Shown: positions 1-11,749 of the stretch, one piece after another
How the letters are laid out: each line of letters begins with the position of its first letter
Numbering within the stretch: position 1 is the stretch's first letter
Made by a program: the position numbers and the translations under genes
From: Augochlora pura
Lineage: Eukaryota; Arthropoda; Insecta; Hymenoptera; Halictidae
NCBI RefSeq assembly: GCF_028453695.1
Contig: NC_135775.1
Span: 24,400,545 to 24,464,544 of the forward strand
Length of the DNA stretch: 64,000 nucleotides
Reading direction: 5' to 3'
Notes under the pieces: generated by a model
What the model was told of the DNA's origin: nothing
The model's database searches: none
Seen by the model: only the letters and a program-made list of their open reading frames with translations

Positions 1-979
1 TGTTCCTACTTAATTTACTAAATTTAATAAACTTGTTCCTACTTAATTTAATAAATTTAATAGATTTAATCCTCCTTAATCTAAAAACTTTAATAGATTT
101 ATTCGACGAGGTTTATTTTGGTACTGCTGATGGATTTTGAAGGGAATAATTGTCACGCAACAATAATTTTCCTAACAATAATTATGTCGATAACCTTGAC
201 AAAACCATAACCATAATTTTGAGAAAACATGCTAGTATCACACGTACCAGTATCATACGTCCTAGTATCCCTAAACAAGGGTAGCTCATAGAAGAAACCT
301 CGCCTTCGCTAGTGTCACTTGCGAAAGGTACCCTACGTCCTAACTCGCCTAATTAAAAGACGAACGTTAAAATTTTCGTGCCGCGATCGTCTTTATCACG
401 GCGGGGGTCAGCGAATTAGCGGCGATCGTTCCGAGTGGAATCGTACGGAGTTGTTCACCCACGATCCCACCGTCGCCAGCAGCCTCGGACCACGCGAAAC
501 GTATTCCGATGGCGACGAGTCCGGAGAGAAGCATCGAGTTGACACCAATCGTCTCGGGGACCTTTCTATTGGAGACACTTGATCCCAGCTACGAACCCCG
601 GGAAGAACAGTTGGAGCGGATCGATCGATCCTCGGAACGGTCCTCTCCTCCCAGCTGGGATTATGGGGTACAGGTACAAACCATGTGTTTCCCTTGCGGT
701 GTTCGACGCCCGGCCAACTACCGGCTCCGAAAAGCCGCTTCTCTCGCTTTCGGTTGCTTTCGTACCTTTTTAATAATTATATGGCTTTTCCGCAACGTAG
801 GTAATAATAACATTTATTTTTTATGGTTAGAATTATTTTTACCGCGTTGAAATGCTAGGAATAAATAAATTAGGCAGGTAGGGAGTGTATTGAAGAGTAG
901 AGTTTTTGAGGTTAGTTTTTGTTAGTTTTTGAGGTTTTGGTAACAATTTTGTAGTCGCGTGCTGACTCTAAGGCGTTGT

Positions 980-1345
980 TATTATTATTAAATTATTATT
1001 TTTAGGATTAGCTTTAAATTACTATTTCTAGGACTATTATTAAAGTATTATTTCTAGTATGAGTATTGAAATATTATTTCTAGAATAAATATTAAATTAC
1101 TATTTTTAGGATTATTATTAAAGTATTATTTCTAGTATGAGTATTAAATTATTATTTCTAGTAAAAGTATTAAATTATTATTTCTAGTACGAGTATTAAA
1201 TTATTATCTCTAGAATAAATATAAAATTATTATTTCTAAAACGAGCTTTAAATTATTACTTCTAAAACAAGTATCAAATTATTATTTCCCCAACGATTAT
1301 TGAATTATTATTTCTAAAATACTTACTAAACCATCCTAAAATTAT
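980..1345. repeat. AT-rich minisatellite, 26-bp core unit
   Basis: Degenerate tandem repeat. In the best part (1144-1221) three consecutive units of 26 bp share the pattern TTAAATTATTATTTCTAG followed by a variable RNRAGTA-type tail. Outer copies are diverged and contain small indels. It lies inside an AT-rich spacer and contains no gene. Confidence 0.85.
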
Positions 1346-4240
1346 TATTACGAGTGAAAGCGAACATTGTTTGAACCGCTTTAATGTCCGTGAAATTTTA
1401 CGAATTAGAAACAAAGCGATGGAACAAGTGAGGATTCGGCAGTAAAACAGTAAACGTGGGACAATAGGGCCGGTTCAATAGGTGGGCGAAGGGTCCCGTG
1501 AAGTCAAGCTCCGTAGGACACGCCGTGTCTTGCGGAAAGCAGTCAGGTGGAAAGAAACGATGAATACCTGTAGCTGGTACTGGCTGTAAAATAATTAAAG
1601 GCGACCGGTACCGTGCACCGAGTTCGAATCAAAATAAGCCTCTGGCAACAATGAGGCACCAGCCATGTACAGTTAGGGATATACACTTTGTGCCCGACGC
1701 GGCCCGCCCATGGGGATACGAAGTTTCGCACCGGCTACCCCCGTGGACGACGGTGACCCGAAACTCTCTGCGATCATCGTGCTTTTTGGGGAAACTATCC
1801 CTGTCTCTTAGGACGCTGCGACTATGTTTCGTCGTTGTTCTTGAGCAGTAAAGTTATTATTGAAAGTCGTGGACGACTTAGATAAAAATAATATTAAAAA
1901 TCGCCTTTTGTGACTCGTACAGAGAGAATAGGCATAGATCAATTAATGGACTTGTGACGATCTTTTGACACTGTCCGTGAACGTGAAATTTGTTTTGGTA
2001 TATTTAAGATGATTAAAATATACATTTTTTATATTTTAAGACGATCTTCTTTCATTTTTTTATATAGATGGCACTGCAGGGTTGCGATTCTCGAAAATAG
2101 AGTTTTAGTAATCGAAATATTATTTATTATTTTCGAAGTAGAAAATGTGAGGTATGACACGAGTTAGGAGAAGAAAGAGAAGCTCAATATTTTAGTATTT
2201 ATTTACAGGTTTTCAGAAAATTTTCCTAGGGTTAGTAGTGAGCCTAACATACAATATACAATTATAAAAATTACAAAGAAGCTCTCTCGAGGAATTTTCG
2301 CTATCTTAGCAACAATTACAGCAAAGCAAATAATTAATTTGCTGATAGTTAATTTAATAGTTGATTAATTTCGCCGTTCGGTAGGTTCAGTATTAAATCC
2401 GGCGGAAGTGCGAACGAACGACCACATTCCCAAGACTTCGCGATCGGGTAAATAAATGTCGATCGCCGAATTTTATCTCCGCGAAGATGTAATCGACGCG
2501 CCGCGTATATCGGGCCACTCGATAAAAGTGAATCGAAGGAAGCCGCGCGGGTGAACCCGACCGGCAGAAAGTTCGTCAAGCTCGAAGATAAATAACGTCG
2601 CTGTTCAAATAAACAGTTGCGTAATACCGATTCGTTGATTCAGTTGATAAGTCGGCCGGGCCGAGGCCGTTCCGAACGAACCTGTGCGACAGGCGTCCCT
2701 CGTCTTTCTTTCTTTCTTTCTTTGCCCGGTGGTCGGGTGAGATCCCGGAAAATTTTCGGTCGCCTTGTGCTTACGGGGGTTCCCCGGTGCTTCGACGCTT
2801 CCCGCGGCGCATTTACCACCATTGATATGGCCGCCGTAAATCTCGGGAGGTACTTGTCGCGCTACTATACCGGCCCCGTGATCACCGGCACACGGTCTTA
2901 TACCGAATATCGTTTTCGACGCACCTTGCCCCGAACCGACGGAAAAAGATGCTGGCCGGACGTTGCCGCCGCCCTTTCTGGTTTAGGGTCGCCCCGGAGA
3001 CCGCTCCTAATTGCACGGCGAAATTCTTTCCGCGTCGCAGGGACGATGGACGAAATTTTTCTGTCGTGAAAGGAGATGTGCAAACGTAACTAAAGTGAAA
3101 ATAATGACTTACAAAAATATTAACATTTAATTGGGGGCTCCAAATATTTTTCTAATACTTCTTAGATATATTAAACATTCTCAGACTATTTATCAACCCT
3201 CTGAAAAATCGTCGCTTAATTTCCCAGCAAACAAAGCAGTCGAACAATTAAACAACCAATTAAAAAATCTAACTATCTAATATCTATTATTCTAGCAGTA
3301 ATAATAAAATGAAATCGATGGCAAAGAAATGTTGGAGAACCGAAAACGAGGGTGTCGCTCATAAAGAGCGCGCGAAGAACTCGCACAACGAACGCGTATC
3401 GAGTCGGCCTCCGTATAGAAGCGCGCGGTTTTCAGCTTGTTTCCCCGGGGTATATCGAGCAACTTTTTTTTCCTCCCTGGCCAGGAACGTCCGGCTGGTC
3501 ATATCCGGATTTCAATCCGGGAAAACTGGAACTCTCGTTCGTTTGCCAAGTGGGTTAGATTGGGTCGGGTGAGGTTAGGTAATTATATACCTTCGGCCGG
3601 TTCGCGTGGGTACGACACTAAAATTACTCACGAATTTCCAACTAACGAGCACTACCTATGGCGCCACGGAGGTATCTCGTTTGTCTCCCGAGACAGATTT
3701 TCCGAAACCGTGGTATCGTCGCGGACCCTTTTCGCCCCGCGGAATGAAGATATTTTCGCCTAACGGATCGTTTAGCGACGCTTCAACACGGCCGCAACTT
3801 AGCCCCGCGGCGCGTTCACGGAATTGATGCAACGGCCTCTCTTCTCCGGCTCGTTGAAACGCGTAACAAGCTCGATTTTTTTGGACTCTGTTGCGGAACG
3901 ACGGGGACCACCGACGAACAACTTTTCCGCGCGACGATACTTAGTTTTCCCTTTTAAACGAAATTCCGCGGCGAAATTTCGTGACGCTTTTCATAGATTT
4001 ATTGCGCGGAATTTGAAAAGTAAGGATTGTATACTTGCTATGGAAATTCGATGGATTAGTAATAATTCTTGATGCGTTGTGAGCTTCTAATATATGCAAT
4101 TTTTATAGCTGATATAAATGTTAGCACTGTATAGAGTTCTTGTTTCTGTACAAATGTTTTATCGTCTTGGAGACAACAGATAAGATTTATCTCTCTACAT
4201 GGAGGTTTTTCAATTCTTGTTTGATATTTAAATATTATGT

Positions 4241-4480
4241 AGTAATATTAAATGTTACATAGTGATGTTAGATAGTGTGTAGTAATATTAAATATAACAT
4301 AGTAACGTTAAATACTATACAGTAAAACTAAGTATCTCATAGTGACTTTAAATACTGTATAGTAATATTAAATCTCGCACAGTAACGATAAATAATATAT
4401 AATAATATAAACTATCACACAGTAACATTAAATATGACACACTAATTTTAAATACTACATATTAACGTCAGACATAAATA
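4241..4480. repeat. Minisatellite with exact 20-bp register
   Basis: Twelve consecutive 20-bp units run without a single indel. Each starts AGTAA/AGTGA-like and continues TATTAAATA-like, for example AGTAATATTAAATGTTACAT at 4241-4260. Sequence identity between units is only moderate but the register is perfect, so substitutions have accumulated while length changes have not. Confidence 0.92.
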
Positions 4481-5569
4481 CGCTAAAATTAACTATTAAC
4501 TATTACATACTAACTTTGTAATAATAAATATTATATAGACCACATACGAGCCCAAAAAATCTCACGCAGAAAAACACCTGCTAAAATCACTTCGCCACCT
4601 TTTTATCAAAAATATTCGAGGAAAATTCTCTCAAAAATAATTACAAAAATCTTTCGCACCAAGAAATATAAACACCGACAAATATAAATTCGCACCGGCA
4701 AATATAACCATCGTTCTCCAAAAAATTCTGCCCATATCCCGAAGACAGTCCTCGCATCTCGCTACAGTTCCGTTCAGAGAAACTCAGCCCGGTTCTCGCG
4801 CATCGTCGAGCAAAAAGAGCGGAGAGCTAGAAGAATGTTAACAACTATCCAGTCCGTGTGACAGAGACTCGGTGTTTACGAAGCGACCACACGGTAGTAG
4901 TATCTTCCCCGTGGAGTCGTGCGGAGCATCGAACGGTACCCTAAAATCGAGCGATCGGAGAAGAAGAAGAAGAAGACGAAGACGAAGAAAGGTGGCCGCC
5001 GGGTCGACCGGACGGAGGCGAAAGGTATTTCGCGAAACGGGAAAGTGCGTGCTTCCCGTTTGCGGTTCTACACGCGTCCCAGTAATCCGGTAACGTGCTC
5101 GTTCGATTTCGCATCCGCGAAAGCCGTGGTCTCCTCCCGGCTTCCTGGTAAACGCGGCTCTTTTGTCTCCGCCGACGCCGGGGCACTTTCGCGTGCGCCG
5201 CCGGAAAAGACGGCTGGCTCTCCGCTCTCTTTCTCTCTAGCTCTCTTTCCGACTCAACAAGTGGACCGATGTTTTCGGAACGGCACGGAGAAAAAGAGAG
5301 AAAGAGAGAGTGAGAGTGAGAGAGAGAGAGAGAGCCGTCCACCCACACTCGTTCCCCAGTCTCGTCGCTACACGAGTGGCGGGTTCTGCGGGCAAAAACG
5401 CTGGCCCTTCGCGCTAGGGGTTGCTTCCTGCGAGCTGCAGACGGGGGTCAAGGGGGAGCCGAAACGCTCTCCGGTCCGACGCTGTACTGGCTCGAGGGGA
5501 GAGGAGAACGAGCGAGAGGGAGAGAAAGAGGGAGAGAGAGTGAGCAGGGACTGAGAGGCCCGAGTCTAG

Positions 5570-6800
5570 CGATGGCTTTGAAACAACCGCGTTTTTTTGT
5601 ACAATTTTATATCGTTCCTCGTTTTATAAAATTAATTTTATTATTACCTAAATGCATTGATTATTATCTGAATATATAACTTTTAATGATTTTTTATTTT
5701 TTCTAATTAATTTTTAATTGATAGTAGGACCAATCGGTTAACTTAATCAGAAGGTATTGTTCTATATTAGAAGTCCTGTTTTAGGGTTTGATTGACACAG
5801 TAATCGAAGCTTCTAATTATTAATTTATCGAATTTATATAACATAATTAATCAGAAATAGTTTAAGGATCTCTGTATTTATTTAATAGCAAATTATCGAT
5901 AGGATTTTGGTTGAAGAATTAGTAAATATTCTTAATAACTTGTGTTCGATAATCTGAGTGAGAAGATACGGCATTAGGGGTAGTTTTGGTCTAAAAATTT
6001 ATTAAATTGAATATTTTAATATATATACTGAAATTAGAAGCTGCGATTAGGTTAATAAGATCCTTATTAGTGTACCATTAGGCAATTTTCAATCTGCCAC
6101 TGAATCAGCAGCGAAAACATACAACTCCGGCGTTCATCGCTCCGAATCGCGCGTTATTTTGGTCAACGTATACTATTATAGTATTTATAACGCTTGCAAA
6201 TCTTTAATCCATCTCGCCGTCATCGAGCACTCCACCGAGACCCGGTGAAAATAATCATCGATTGAATACGTCTCTAACAAGCCATCGCGTATCACAAAAA
6301 GGATTTGTTCAATAAAATCATCAACCTAAAAAATCTTATTCTGTAAAGCTAATAAATCTTAACTATTTCAATATTTTCCAAAAAATAGGATAATTAAATT
6401 ATATATAAAATAAATATAAAAATAGGATAATTAGGATAATTAATATTCCTCGGGAACTTGGATCCTGAACAATGGCATATCATTTTAGCGAAATCAAGTA
6501 GCCCAGAAACTTGGAACTGCTACTGACACTCAAAATGGTACAAGCTTCCTGTGAACAGGATTCCGACCATTTCCATATTATCTCTATCACGAATTTAAAA
6601 AGCCTCTATCAGCTCTAGCTGGAAACCCGCGTGAACTTCGCCGAAACTGCTCAATCCTCCACGGCTAGTCGTTCTAACCGACCAATTCCAAGAGTATGTC
6701 CCCGCAATCACGAGCATCTCATCCGAAATTTCGAGTCAAATTTTCCACAATTCCGTAAAAAAAACTCTTATCGAACATTTAAACTTCTAGAGCAGAAATT
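5570..6800. other. AT-rich spacer upstream of the promoter block
   Basis: AT-rich DNA with a T-rich left half (about 5581-5760) and an A-rich right half (about 6301-6480). No gene, RNA or ordered repeat is recognised. The right end passes into the CpG-rich promoter block. Confidence 0.6.
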
Positions 6801-6962
6801 CGAGAGCAAAGTGGTTCGGGCGGCCGTCGCTAGCCGCGCATCCGTACGCCGTTGCGGAGAGAGAGAGGTGGGGGGAGAGAGAACCGTGGCTCTCGTTCAC
6901 AGGGTGGGAGTCGGCGTAGCCGGAAGGGGAGGGGTGGGGCGGCCGCCTCCCCTCGCAAAGCG

Positions 6963-6997
6963 TCAGTCTCGTCGCGTACCCTGAACAGGAAGGATCC
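6963..6997 (+). promoter_or_regulatory. Inr + DPE core promoter
   Basis: A perfect insect initiator TCAGTC occupies 6963-6968, with the +1 A at 6965. At exactly +28 (6992-6996) stands GGATC, a full match to the downstream promoter element consensus RGWYV. Only this Inr-DPE spacing is functional in Drosophila promoters. A weak MTE-like stretch (6 of 10 consensus positions) lies at +18 to +27. No TATA box is seen about 30 bp upstream. The element sits in the CpG-rich block immediately 5' of the only supported coding exon and on the same strand. Start-site mapping has not been done, so the start is predicted. Confidence 0.6.
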
Positions 6998-7963
6998 CGT
7001 GCGGTCGCTCCTCGCCGTCTGTCCACGCAGCCTACTCGCTTCTGGCACCGCCGATCGATCTTTTCTTCTCGCAAAGTTCGCCTCTCTCGCATTCGGGGCA
7101 TATCGTAGTCCGCCGCGTCGTCGAAACGTCGGGTCGTGGCAAGAGCAGAAGAAGAAAAGAGAGGAGAAGCAGAAAGGAGGAGTGCCGGCGTTGAATCGGT
7201 TCCTCGTAGAGTGCTGTGGTTTTGGATCGGTCCGGTGCGGTGAACAGTCCTCTCCGGTTAGCGTCCTCGACGGCGTCCCTCCTCCCCCCCCCTCCCCACT
7301 CGGTGCGCGGAAGTTCGAGTCCCCTGGTACAATTCCGCGTGAAAAACAGGTGTTCTCTCTCTCGGTGTAAAAAAACCGTCGGGCGGAAAAAAAGCGAAAA
7401 AGCCGCGCGTCGGATGGTGCGTGGACGCGCGGGTGAATGCTAGTGGTATACGCGATGCGTCCTCGTGGCACGCGGCGGCGTCGAACCTTGCGAAGCTGAG
7501 CAACATTGTGCAGCTCCTGGGAGAGCATCATCAGTGATAAATCCCCCCAAAAAAAGGACCCTGTTAACCGGTGCGCTACACAATTCCCCCCCGATCGGAG
7601 TGGCCTTCAAGGCTTGATATGCTGCCCGAAATCCGCGGAACGTGCGCGCACTGTCCAGCGGAGACCATCATCGGATAAAGAAAAAAAGGCCAACCCCTCC
7701 TGGCGAGAGCAGACTTCTTGGCTGCCTTAGCCGGACGATGAGAGCGATACACCACGGTCGAGGCGCGATCGTCACCAAGATTTGATAGCGAACCACCTGG
7801 CGACTCCGGTCTACCGTCTCTACCCTAACCTTTTTCTTTCTAGCGTAGCGAATAGCCCGTTCCGCGAACCAACCCCTCCTCCTCCTCCTCCTCATCCTAC
7901 TCCCCCGTTTCCCTACCTCGCCGAGTCCCGATCGCGGCCTCCCCCTTGACCGGTGGACGCGAC
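6965..7963 (+). other. 5' untranslated leader with four uORFs
   Basis: Predicted leader of about 1 kb if transcription starts at 6965 and no leader intron exists. It has upstream ATGs at 7414, 7437, 7455, 7619 and 7738. These form four closed uORFs: 7414-7443 (9 aa), 7437-7499 (20 aa, with the 7455 ATG in the same frame), 7619-7678 (19 aa) and 7738-7785 (15 aa). None runs into the main ORF. Such a leader normally lowers or conditions initiation at the main start. Long CpG-rich leaders with uORFs are common in developmental regulators of insects. An unrecognised 5' UTR intron would shorten it. Confidence 0.5.
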
Positions 7964-8149
7964 ATGCAGTCGAACACGATACTGCGCGACGTCGCCAGCA
8001 CGGAGAAGCTGATGGTAAACAACAACAATTTGAACAACAACGGATCGCCCGGCGCCGACATCATGTTCCAGATGGAGGACGACGGGCTGACGCAGCTCGG
8101 CAGCGTCTTCCAGTCCGCATACCAGTCGATCGTCGGCGGTGGTGCGCAG
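7964..8149 (+). CDS. First coding exon of an unrecognised, possibly regulatory protein (62 residues, gene continues beyond window)
   Basis: The ATG at 7964 (purine at -3, context CGACATGC) opens a frame of exactly 62 codons to 8149, where CAG is followed by GTAAGG, a strong 5' splice site. The exon therefore ends in phase 0. The peptide begins MQSNTILRDVASTEKL, has an asparagine-rich linker (residues 19-26, NNNNLNNN), then a G-S-P-G turn, an acidic patch MFQMEDDG (34-41) and an aromatic/serine segment TQLGSVFQSAYQSIVGGG (43-60). There is no signal peptide or membrane segment. Composition resembles the disordered, weakly acidic N-termini of nuclear regulators, but I do not recognise the family and no domain is present. 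A TTG six codons upstream is in frame but unlikely to be used. Codon use is GC3-rich, unlike the flanking intron. No downstream coding exon of this gene could be identified within the window. Confidence 0.72.
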
Positions 8150-8329
8150 GTAAGGACTCTCTCTCATGCTTCGCGGTAGTCCCCTTTCGACGGATACAAC
8201 AACCCTGGCCGAGTCGACTACCAGTTGCGTCCGAAAACATTTCCCTCGATCCTCGCACCGTGATCGACGAGGTTGAATTGTCTGGAGATCGCTTGAATTA
8301 TCTGCCTCGTGAAAATTGTCCTCCACTTC

Positions 8330-9290
8330 GACGAACGTGGACATTTTTTAAGCAGTGATGCCTCGTCGGTGATTTGTAGTTAATTTGCTGGTTTCTAATT
8401 TTGAAAGGTTCGGGGAAAGAGAGTTTCTTGTTCTGGAAAATCGTGCCGCGCGGGGGGTTGACGATGGAAAGTTTTGTTTCGCCGTGAGAATACTCGGTCG
8501 TTGTGCGGTTAGGCGGTTAACTGGTTACTAATTCTTATTGTTCCGGAGGTAGCTACATTGGCTAGGTTAAGTGTGTACCATGAGAGTGGAGGGGGGAATT
8601 TTTGTTTGGTGAAGAAAATCGTCGTTGGTTGGTGTCTCTTGGCTGGCTGGTATATGCTGTTGGTTCTTGTTGTTTACTAGAAAGTGGTTTGTTATCTGGG
8701 TTGAGGAATTGTGCTGTGGAATGTGCACGTAATTGTTCGAAGGTGGGAATTCTGTTTAGTGGAAAATGGTTCTTCGTCTAGGCTGAGAAACTTGTAAATT
8801 CTCGTTGATTGGTTTCAGATAGTGTGTTGTAATTAGCTAGAGTTGGTTAGTCTAACCCTTCATATTTAATAGAAAATATTTCGATGTCTAAGTTGAAAAA
8901 TTGTGTATTGAGGATTAAAAATAAAATAGTACCGAGAAAAATTTCTATGATAATTAGAAATTCTCATTGGAACGCTATTAACTATTCCAACTAATTTTGA
9001 AATTATAACTAACCCTACTGAAAAGGGTTGAAATAAAGTCCCAAACTCCAAAACAATAACCCTCGTAGCACCCAATCAATTATTCTCCACCCAGAAAATA
9101 AATTCAAACAACAACTTCTTCATTTCCAAAAATTCTGCTCAAGGGTTGAAAGGGAACCCTGTCGTTTAAAAATTAATAACTTTAGCCCACTAACCTCAAT
9201 TAAATTTCCCATGATTCTAAGTCGTGGCCAGCCTTTGAACAAACTTCGAATAAAAGTTGATCCGAGGTTTTGCGAAATGAAAAGATGCAA
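8330..9290. other. AT-rich spacer with strand-skew switch
   Basis: First intronic spacer. Counted composition on the plus strand: 8521-8700 has T70 G58 A32 C20, while 9001-9180 has A74 C43 T44 G19. No gene or repeat is seen. This is one of the clearest examples of the skew inversion between CpG-rich blocks. Confidence 0.85.
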
Positions 9291-9561
9291 CGTTTGGAAA
9301 GGACGAGAGGAGCGAGTCCGCAGGAGAAGAGGGTCTCTTAGTTATCTCTTAGCCCGGCCAGGGTAGTAGCTGTTCCCGATTAGAATAGGGGCAGACCGGA
9401 TGCGCCAGTTGGAAACGAGTTCCTTTCAATCTCGGCCGGGTTTTCACGGTGCACAGGGTTTCCTCTCTGTAAATCCGATTGTGCGTCGATTGAAAATAGA
9501 GACACGTTTACGATTTTCTCCGCGCGGCCGACGGAGCGTGCCGAGCACGCCATCGGTCCAC

Positions 9562-9602
9562 TGACGTCATGGTTACGTCACGAGCATGGCCGTCGTCACG
9601 TG
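9562..9602. promoter_or_regulatory. CRE pair plus E-box cluster
   Basis: A full CRE palindrome TGACGTCA lies at 9562-9569, a near-full TTACGTCA at 9573-9580 (11-bp centre spacing) and a CACGTG E-box at 9597-9602, all within 41 bp of a CpG-rich block. CRE sites bind CREB/ATF bZIP factors and CACGTG binds bHLH-ZIP factors. Occupancy is inferred, not shown. Confidence 0.5.
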
Positions 9603-9739
9603 GGCGGGCACGATGGTCGTTCGCTTTTCTTTTTTTCCCTCTTTTTCTTTTTTTTCGTCGAGGACACCGGCACCCTTGCCACTGCTTAGGGTGCACCGAA
9701 AATTTTTTTGTTTCGAGGTGATGGCTTCCTGTTGTCTTT

Positions 9740-10230
9740 TACGCGATGTTGTGACTGGTTTTCAATTTTTTTTTTTGTAGCTGTCCTCGTGAGATTTTCC
9801 ATTATTAGGGGTTGGTGATTCGAAATTGGAGAAATAGAAGTTTTAGAATTATTTATTGATTATATGAAGACGATATTATTATTATATAGTAAAAATAGAT
9901 ACAGAAAGAACTGCAATGCTACTAAAAATATTATTACAATTATTATCAATCATTCTTCCTTAACCGAAGATAAAAGATTCCACCCCTTTGCTCTGTGACA
10001 TCTTTCACACACCTTGATAATATATATATATAATAATATATAAATAGTAATAATATACAAAATATCTTCGTAACGAAACTACCATATTACACTGCAAAGG
10101 GTTAAAACATTAATCTATTTACCCTAATCAAAAAACATCGCACCCCTAAACAAACAATTAAACATCACAGAAATATTCGCAGACAAAGCTAATTATTTAC
10201 GAGACTTTCCAAAACCAAAGGGGGGTAGTT
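9740..10230. other. AT-rich spacer
   Basis: Non-coding spacer starting T/G-rich (9741-9850) and ending A/C-rich (10081-10200). It contains a short TA microsatellite at about 10020-10035. No gene is seen. Confidence 0.6.
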
Positions 10231-10555
10231 TACGGACGGATCAATGTTACAGCGACAGGCCCTATAAGATCGCGATGCGTCTCCGTCGGGATTTCGACGC
10301 GTTCGCCGCGATTATCTCGTGGAAGTCAGTTCGCGTAATAAGGAATATCAGAAACAGTCGGCGCGGGGCTGCGCGGGGGTGGTTGGCCGTCTATTTCGAC
10401 TCGTATGGCGGCAGTGACTCATCATCATCCCGGCATTGTTTCGTTAAATGGAATTTCTATCTAATTTAAATGCGGCTTAGCCAGAAATAATGCGATTATG
10501 CGTTAGCTTATTCTGTTTGTTAATCTCCTTTGCACACCATTGTCACCCTGACGGT

Positions 10556-10700
10556 CGAGAGAGAGACTGGGAAGAGAGAGAGAGACAGGGCGAGAGAGAC
10601 GGAGAGTGAGAGAAAGAGTATGAGTGAGCCAGAGAGTGAGAGAGACAGAGAATTAGTGAACCAGAGAGTGAGAGAGTCAGAGAGAGAGGGTGACAGAGCG
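10556..10700. repeat. Degenerate (GA)n tract
   Basis: Interrupted GA/GAGT-type dinucleotide-rich tract. The purine-rich strand is the plus strand. The long arginine/glutamate and leucine/serine frames in this interval are products of the repeat. Confidence 0.85.
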
Positions 10701-11349
10701 AGAGAACGCCACGGTGTTCCGTGTACAGCCGTCCCCGCGCTCCTCGCCCCCCTCCCCACGGCAGCCGCGCCGTTTTGTACGGCACTGTACATTATTTCGC
10801 TACAGTCCGCGCGCGCACAGCCGCTAGATCCTCTCCGGCTTATGGACTGGTCGGTGCGCGGCAGCGGTTCTCCTTTTCCACTCGGAACTTTAATTTCCCC
10901 TTAATCGCGCGTTCCGGAAGTTCCCTCGTTCCATAAATCTTCCGGCTGCTCGCGCGAGCACTTCGTCTCGTTTTCCACGGACCAGCAGCAGCAGCCGGCT
11001 TTCACGAGTTTTTCCCCGGGTGCATCTCGGATGCTCTCTGTCTCGTCGATTCGATATCCAGGTCGACGATATCGAAGTTTTTTCGTTGCGCAATCTTCGC
11101 CTTGTCTATTCGTTGTTGTCGTCGCCGATGTCGTTGTCGCCACTTACCAATTGCGACAACGCACAAAAGCGTCGTAATTACAAAGGAACAACGTCAACGC
11201 CGCGAGACAACAGGTTAGAAGCAGGCTCTCTCACCTGCGCGGCCACGGATCGACAGCTGCCGATCCATTGTTTGTTTTCTCTCGAGCGCCGGCCGACGGA
11301 TCCGTGGAACTCTGCGGATCGCTTTTCGGGAGGATGCGTCGATCCTCGG

Positions 11350-11449
11350 NNNNNNNNNNNNNNNNNNNNNNNNNNNNNNNNNNNNNNNNNNNNNNNNNNN
11401 NNNNNNNNNNNNNNNNNNNNNNNNNNNNNNNNNNNNNNNNNNNNNNNNN
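11350..11449. other. Assembly gap (100 N)
   Basis: Exactly 100 N, the usual placeholder for a gap of unknown size. The right flank (11455-11475) is a CCTT-type microsatellite, so a collapsed simple repeat is the likely cause. Frames crossing it are meaningless. Confidence 0.99.
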
Positions 11450-11749
11450 GCTGCCCTTCCTTCCTTCCTTCCCTCCGGATCATCGGACTTTTGCGTTTGA
11501 TCCGTTACTGACCCGCGATCACGGCCGCGGAACCCCTCGTAACATTTCCGCGTGGATCCTCGGGATGAATTTCGGCCGGCCGCGAATCTACGCGATACGC
11601 CAGCCCCGGGATTACCGACGAATTTCACTCCTTCGGATGCCAATCCAGTTGAATCTCTCGATGCCAGCAAGATATTGTCGCCGGAGGGCGGAAGGTTCTT
11701 CATTGCTTGATGGGACGCACCGTTTTGACGTATTAATACCCTTTTAGTA

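Larger units (their letters stand above)
1..6954. other. Upstream non-coding region
   Basis: No coding region is supported here. CpG-rich blocks lie at roughly 310-770, 1380-1850, 2360-3070, 3300-4010 and 4740-5570, separated by AT-rich spacers. The block at 4740-5570 carries a GAA/GA-rich stretch (4960-4990) and a GA microsatellite (about 5288-5334). Open frames there are arginine/serine-rich low-complexity shadows. A GGTTAGG-like stretch occurs at 3549-3577. Whether this is intergenic DNA or an intron of a longer isoform starting outside the window cannot be decided. Confidence 0.6.

Noticed and set aside
1566..1632. tRNA-like A-box/B-box pair (TAGCTGG... and GAGTTCGAATC)
   Set aside because: No cloverleaf can be formed around these boxes and the T-arm lacks pairing; not a tRNA or convincing SINE.
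3549..3577. TTAGG-like telomeric repeat
   Set aside because: Only isolated GGTTAGG-type words, no tandem (TTAGG)n array.
4919..5554. 211-codon open frame, plus strand
   Set aside because: Lys/Arg/Glu/Ser low complexity from GA repeats in a CpG-rich block; no motif, no splice context.
6830..7531. 233-codon open frame, minus strand, opposite the promoter and leader
   Set aside because: CpG-rich, stop-poor DNA; arginine-rich composition and antisense to the supported leader.
11350..11449. Open frames spanning the N run
   Set aside because: Ns carry no information; gap size is unknown.
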